Of a stretch of 8,808 nt of DNA, positions 5,317 through 8,808 are shown in pieces. The stretch's first letter is position 1. The number at the start of each line of letters is the position of its first letter. The translations under genes were made by a program, and so were the position numbers. The notes under the pieces were generated by a model. The model worked only from the letters and a program-made list of their open reading frames with translations, had not been told where the DNA came from and did not search any database. Source of the stretch: an uncultured Oscillochloris sp. (lineage in GTDB: Bacteria; Chloroflexota; Chloroflexia; Chloroflexales; Chloroflexaceae); contig CAIRFY010000053.1 of NCBI GenBank assembly GCA_903877945.1, positions 1 to 8,808 of the forward strand. Direction: 5' to 3'.

Positions 5317-5868
5317 GTGAACTTTATTGATTTTGTCTTCATTCTACTCTTTATTATGAGCCTTGTGGTCGGATTCTTCCAGGGCATGATCCGACTGGCG
5401 GTGATGCTCGCTGCGCTCTACCTGAGTCTAGTGCTGTCGAGCCTCTACTTCACAACGGTGGGCGAGTGGCTGATGATCAGCTTCGGTGCCCAGCGCTACG
5501 TCGGCCAGTTTGTCGGCTTTGCGCTGGTGTTTATCTTCGGCTTCATCGTACTTGTTATCGCCGGACTCTACACCTTCCGCTATGCCCAGTTGCCCGGTGG
5601 CTTGGTGTACTTCAATCACGTCGCCGGTGTGGTGCTGGGCATGCTCTTGGGTACCTTCTTCATCGGTACGTTTGCCGCCTTGCTCTACAACCTGATGATC
5701 GCTCGTGGCGGCAACACGATTGAATTCCCGGTGATGCGCGCCCTGGGCAGTTCTGTGAACTCATCCGTGCTGCTCCACTTCTTCTCGACAAACCTCCTGC
5801 CAACGGTCTACAATATCCTCAGCCCGGTGCTGCCTGCGGGCGCCCGTCTGATCTTTGAGATTCAGTAA
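5317..5868 (+). CDS. CvpA-family integral membrane protein
   Basis: The protein has 183 residues, largely hydrophobic, with four likely membrane helices at about 4-22, 25-46, 63-86 and 100-126. A shorter soluble tail follows, ending with a hydrophobic patch (VLLHFFSTNLLPTVYNI). The opening MNFIDFVFILLFIMSLVVGFFQGMI fits the CvpA signature: an Asp in a short N-terminal helix, and G-x-x-x-G at the first turn. E. coli CvpA is needed for colicin V production and has been linked to envelope homeostasis, but its biochemical role is not settled. GTG 5317 is chosen for its AGGAGG. mutS2 begins 24 bases after the stop. In Bacillus a cvpA homologue lies in the zapA-cvpA-polX-mutS2 cluster, so the neighbourhood supports the call. 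It is probably transcribed from the promoter near 5170 with mutS2. Confidence 0.82.
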   Translation: MNFIDFVFILLFIMSLVVGFFQGMIRLAVMLAALYLSLVLSSLYFTTVGEWLMISFGAQRYVGQFVGFALVFIFGFIVLVIAGLYTFRYAQLPGGLVYFNHVAGVVLGMLLGTFFIGTFAALLYNLMIARGGNTIEFPVMRALGSSVNSSVLLHFFSTNLLPTVYNILSPVLPAGARLIFEIQ

Positions 5869-5892
5869 TCGTCCCATGTAGATGTCAGAACT

Positions 5893-8388
5893 ATGGCTAT
5901 TGCAGAGCAGACCCTTCAAACCCTTGAGTTTCCGAAAATCCGCGAGCAGTTGGCTCGCCACACGGCGTTCTCGGCCTCGCGTGAACTGGCCCTCAGCTTG
6001 CTGCCCTCGACCGAGATGGTCGATGTCCGGCAGCGCCAAGCGCTCACGGGTGAGGCGCGTGCGCTGCTGGACGACTCCTCCGATGTGACAATCGGCGGTG
6101 CCCGCGATGTGCGCCGGGCCGCCCAGCACGCCGCCCGTGGCGGGGTGCTTGAGGGCCAGACGTTTTTGGAGATCGCCGCAACGCTGGCCTCGTCCCGCGC
6201 CCTGCGCACGCGCCTACTGCGCCTGGATTCTTCACGGTTCCCGCGCCTGATCGAGCAGGCCGGTTTCCTGCCCACGCTCCCGCAGATCGAGGACGAGATC
6301 CTGCGCACGATTGGCGACGACGGCGCGGTGATGGATAGCGCCAGCGCCGAGCTTAGCCGCCTGCGCCGCGAGATCCGCGTTTCGTTCAGCCGACTCCAGG
6401 AGAAGCTCCAGAACCTGGTTTCTTCGTCCAGCTACGCGGGTGCGCTCCAGGAGCCGATCATCACCGTGCGCAACGGGCGCTATGTGGTGCCGGTGAAGGC
6501 CAGCCACCGCAAGGATGTGCGCGGCCTCGTCCACGATCAGTCCAGTAGCGGGGCGACCCTCTACATTGAGCCGATGGCCACTGTCGAGCTGAATAACCGC
6601 TGGCGCGAACTACAGTCCGCCGAAGAAGAGGAGGTCCAGCGTATCCTGGCCGCCCTCTCCGACCACGTCGGTACCGCCGCCCCGCAGATTGTCGGTGCGG
6701 TGGAGACCCTGGCCGCCATCGATCTGGCCCTGGCCTGCGCCCGCTACGCCCTGTCCATGCGCTGCGTGATGCCGGAAATTGTGGATTATCCTCGTAGGGG
6801 CGAAGCATTGGCTGCCAATGTTTCGCCCCTCCACTTGACCGAGGCTCGCCACCCACTGATCGATCCCACCAAGGTGGTGCCGACGACGATCTGGCTCGGC
6901 GGCGAGTTCCGCCTGCTGCTGATCACCGGCCCAAACACCGGCGGTAAGACGGTGGCCCTGAAGACAACCGGGCTCCTTGCGCTGATGGCTCAGTCTGGCC
7001 TGCACATTCCGGCCAGCGCACCCTCGCGCCTGCCGGTCTTTGGCCACATCTTCGCCGACATCGGCGATGAGCAGAGCATCGAGCAGAGCCTGAGTACCTT
7101 CTCCTCGCATATGAGCAACATTATTCGCGTGCTCAAGGCCCTGGAGGAGCAGCCCATCCCCGAGGCGGTCTGGGCCGCTGACCGCTACGACCTGCTGAGC
7201 GACACGCCGCCCTTGGCGCTGGTACTCCTCGACGAACTGGGCGCGGGGACAGATCCGGTGGAGGGCGCGGCCCTGGCCCGTGCGATCATCGAGCGGCTGC
7301 TTGACCTAGACGTATTCGGCGTGGCCACCACGCACTACGCCGAACTGAAGGCGTTCGCCTACAACACGCCCGGCGTGCAGAACGCCTCGGTGGAGTTTGA
7401 TGTGGAGACCCTCGCGCCCACCTACCGCTTAAGCATCGGCCTGCCCGGTCGCTCGAACGCCCTGGCGATTGCCACGCGCCTCGGCCTAAGCCCGGCCCTG
7501 GTCGAGCGGGCGCGCAGCACGGTGACCCGCGAGAACGCCCAGATCGAGGATCTGCTGGCTGGTATCCATAAAGAGCGCGAGTCCGCCGCCGCCGCTATCC
7601 GCCGCGCCGAGGAGTTGCGCGAGGACGCCGAGAAGTACCGTGGGCGCATGGCGACCGAACTGCGCGAGTTTGAGGATCGCCGCGAAACCGAGATCGATGC
7701 CGCCCACCAGGAGCTCGATAACGAACTGCGCGAGGTGCGCAGCCAACTCAAGCGCCTGCGCGACGAGTTCCGCAGCGTGTCGCTCTCACGCCAGTGGCTT
7801 GAGCAGGCCGAGCAGCGCTTCGCCGAGGCCAGCGTGAAGGCGAAGGAAGCTGTCAGCAAATCTGCCAAGGCCCGCTCAGACTCCTCTGCCGCGTCCGCTT
7901 CTCCTCAAGCTCCGCGCCCCCTCCAGCCCGGCGACACCGTGATGGTACGTTCGGTGGGACTAAAGGGCGAGATCGTCTCCATCGACACAGAGGATGGCAC
8001 CGCCGCCGTCCAGGTAGGTGGCTTCCGCATGAGCGTGGATCTGCGCGAACTCAAGCGCGAGAAGGGCGGCCCCGAGAGTACACGGCGCGACTACAGCTCC
8101 GCCGCACGCAGCATCAGCCTGCCGCCCGCCCCCGCCGATGTCGCGATGACCTTCGACATGCGCGGCTGGCGGGTGAGCGAGATTGGCGATAAGCTCGACC
8201 GCTACCTGAACGATGCCTACCTGGCTGGGCTGCACCAGGTGCGCCTGCTGCACGGCAAGGGCACCGGCGCTCTGCGCCAGGTGGTGCGCGATGTCCTCCA
8301 GGGCCACCCGCTGATCACCTCGTTCGCCTCGGCTGATGGCCGCGACGGTGGCGACGGGGTGACAGTGGCGATATTGAGGGAGAGTTAA
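5893..8388 (+). CDS. mutS2: Endonuclease MutS2 (MutS-type ATPase with Smr domain)
   Basis: MutS2 is a cytoplasmic ATPase of the MutS family, not part of classical mismatch repair. Known members suppress homologous recombination or act on collided ribosomes. At 831 residues it is somewhat longer than the approximately 785 of Bacillus. A core/lever region occupies about 1-320, including RNGRYVVPVKASHR. Walker A is GPNTGGKT (346-353), followed by DIGDEQSIEQSLSTFSSHM, then Walker B LVLLDELGAGTDP with D447-E448, and TTHYAELKA. A charged coiled coil spans about 540-660 and a KOW-like beta segment about 678-720 (PGDTVMVRSVGLKGEIVSI). The C-terminal Smr nuclease domain has FDMRG (754-758) and HGKGTGALR (from 787). 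Two insertions relative to Bacillus are seen: about 11 residues near 300-312, coded by a palindromic repeat, and about 20 residues at 418-440 before Walker B. There is no clear ribosome binding site, but the N-terminus fits the family. Confidence 0.96.
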   Translation: MAIAEQTLQTLEFPKIREQLARHTAFSASRELALSLLPSTEMVDVRQRQALTGEARALLDDSSDVTIGGARDVRRAAQHAARGGVLEGQTFLEIAATLASSRALRTRLLRLDSSRFPRLIEQAGFLPTLPQIEDEILRTIGDDGAVMDSASAELSRLRREIRVSFSRLQEKLQNLVSSSSYAGALQEPIITVRNGRYVVPVKASHRKDVRGLVHDQSSSGATLYIEPMATVELNNRWRELQSAEEEEVQRILAALSDHVGTAAPQIVGAVETLAAIDLALACARYALSMRCVMPEIVDYPRRGEALAANVSPLHLTEARHPLIDPTKVVPTTIWLGGEFRLLLITGPNTGGKTVALKTTGLLALMAQSGLHIPASAPSRLPVFGHIFADIGDEQSIEQSLSTFSSHMSNIIRVLKALEEQPIPEAVWAADRYDLLSDTPPLALVLLDELGAGTDPVEGAALARAIIERLLDLDVFGVATTHYAELKAFAYNTPGVQNASVEFDVETLAPTYRLSIGLPGRSNALAIATRLGLSPALVERARSTVTRENAQIEDLLAGIHKERESAAAAIRRAEELREDAEKYRGRMATELREFEDRRETEIDAAHQELDNELREVRSQLKRLRDEFRSVSLSRQWLEQAEQRFAEASVKAKEAVSKSAKARSDSSAASASPQAPRPLQPGDTVMVRSVGLKGEIVSIDTEDGTAAVQVGGFRMSVDLRELKREKGGPESTRRDYSSAARSISLPPAPADVAMTFDMRGWRVSEIGDKLDRYLNDAYLAGLHQVRLLHGKGTGALRQVVRDVLQGHPLITSFASADGRDGGDGVTVAILRES
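6794..6830. repeat. Palindromic repeat inside mutS2 reading frame
   Basis: The arm at 6796-6811 pairs with 6815-6830 over 16 bp with one G-U pair and a CTG loop. Its first 15 bases (6794-6808) are identical to 3352-3366 in front of cinA. It is translated in frame as roughly residues 301-312 of MutS2 (RRGEALAANVSP), between the core domain and the conserved EARHPL segment, where Bacillus MutS2 is about 11 residues shorter. Confidence 0.8.
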
Positions 8389-8410
8389 GAGAGGGTAAAC
8401 CCTCTCTTAA
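8385..8410. terminator. Perfect hairpin at mutS2 end, possible terminator
   Basis: TTAAGAGAGGG (8385-8395) pairs perfectly with CCCTCTCTTAA (8400-8410) around a 4-base loop, and includes the mutS2 stop codon. The right side is followed by AAAATG rather than a T-run, so it is not a standard intrinsic terminator on either strand. It may protect the 3' end of the mutS2 message or be part of a rho-type end. Confidence 0.5.
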
Positions 8411-8425
8411 AAATGCTCCCCGTGG

Positions 8426-8431
8426 TACAAT
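8426..8431 (+). promoter_or_regulatory. -10-like box close to start of last gene
   Basis: TACAAT (8426-8431) lies 9 bases before ATG 8441, so transcription would start about at the ATG and give a leaderless or nearly leaderless message. No Shine-Dalgarno sequence is present, which agrees. The -35 region is weak. The hairpin ending mutS2 lies just upstream, which suggests a new transcription unit. Confidence 0.45.
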
Positions 8432-8440
8432 GCCCGCGCT

Positions 8441-8808
8441 ATGTCTGAGCCACTTGTCTACCTGTTGCTGTCCACGGCCCTGCTGCTGCCAATCCTTGGC
8501 GCGGCGGCCTTGCGCCTATTTGGTGACCACTTTGATACGCGCAGCATCGCTATTGCGGCGGCGTCCCTCTTTGGTGTGGCCATCACCAGCGCGCTGATCC
8601 TCTCGCGTAGCGATGTGAGCGTGCTGCGCATCGGCGATGTGAGCCTGTTGCTCCCCGGCACCCGCCCCGGTGTCAGCTTCGCTCTGCCCGCCGATATCCA
8701 GATCAACGATGCGCCCCCTGATCTGCTCGCTGCCCCGCCGGTGCTACCGACCCTGACTCCGCGACCGTCGGTCACTGCCACCAGCACACCTCCGCCGACA
8801 GAGACGCC
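8441..8808 (+). CDS. Membrane protein with Pro/Thr-rich linker (partial)
   Basis: The reading frame opens at ATG 8441 and stays open to the window end, giving 122 complete codons with the 3' end outside. The translation starts MSEPLVYLLLSTALLLPILG. It has two likely membrane helices (about 4-25 and 35-54), a short predicted extracytoplasmic stretch (about 60-90), and a linker rich in Pro and Thr from about residue 93 (TLTPRPSVTATSTPPP). Such linkers usually tether an extracytoplasmic domain that would lie beyond the window. The family cannot be told from this part. The start is supported by the -10-like box and the hydrophobic N-terminus but has no ribosome binding site. An alternative would be a later start, but none looks better. 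Confidence 0.7.
   Translation, partial: MSEPLVYLLLSTALLLPILGAAALRLFGDHFDTRSIAIAAASLFGVAITSALILSRSDVSVLRIGDVSLLLPGTRPGVSFALPADIQINDAPPDLLAAPPVLPTLTPRPSVTATSTPPPTET

Noticed and set aside
8458..8787. A 109-residue - strand reading frame at the window end
   Set aside because: The + strand frame from ATG 8441 has a membrane-protein pattern and a Pro/Thr linker. The - strand frame is Ser/Arg-rich, as expected for a shadow.

Overview
The window is high-GC bacterial DNA with every recognisable gene on the + strand and short gaps filled with palindromic repeats. Gene content and style (a ThrRS without a TGS domain, a cinA-like gene, a SHOCT/YvlB-like protein, cvpA next to mutS2, palindrome-rich gaps, a start apparently without a leader) suggest a Chloroflexota bacterium, possibly of the Chloroflexus/Oscillochloris type. 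This assignment is inference from style, not from a marker gene.

Region 1-453 has no convincing gene. It holds two copies of a CCCTCTCCC-type palindrome (1-77), a looser inverted repeat (85-129), and a promoter-like pair (136-164). These are followed by a leader that resembles a T-box Stem I (about 196-280) ending in a strong intrinsic terminator (271-301), then a long inverted repeat (325-413). Downstream come a membrane-anchored LmeA/DUF2993-like protein (454-1047) and threonyl-tRNA synthetase, thrS (1136-2923). T-box leaders commonly control aminoacyl-tRNA synthetase genes, so the position fits, but Stem III and the T-box antiterminator sequence are not visible.

Region 2934-5097 holds a small single-span coiled-coil protein whose ribosome binding site starts inside the thrS stop codon. 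It continues with a CinA-family protein whose C-terminal amidase domain has lost its signature residues, and a 124-residue SHOCT/YvlB-like protein.

Region 5098-8388 begins with a promoter region (three 11-bp direct repeats, an extended -10, and a 93-bp imperfect palindrome in the leader). It then encodes a CvpA-family membrane protein and MutS2. The cvpA-mutS2 neighbourhood is also known from Firmicutes. The mutS2 reading frame contains a palindrome that shares 15 identical bases with the one in front of cinA, inserted without breaking the frame. After mutS2 there is a perfect hairpin, a -10-like box close to an ATG, and the start of a membrane protein with a Pro/Thr-rich linker that runs off the window.

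The most unusual items are the compact T-box-like leader and the palindromic element translated inside mutS2.
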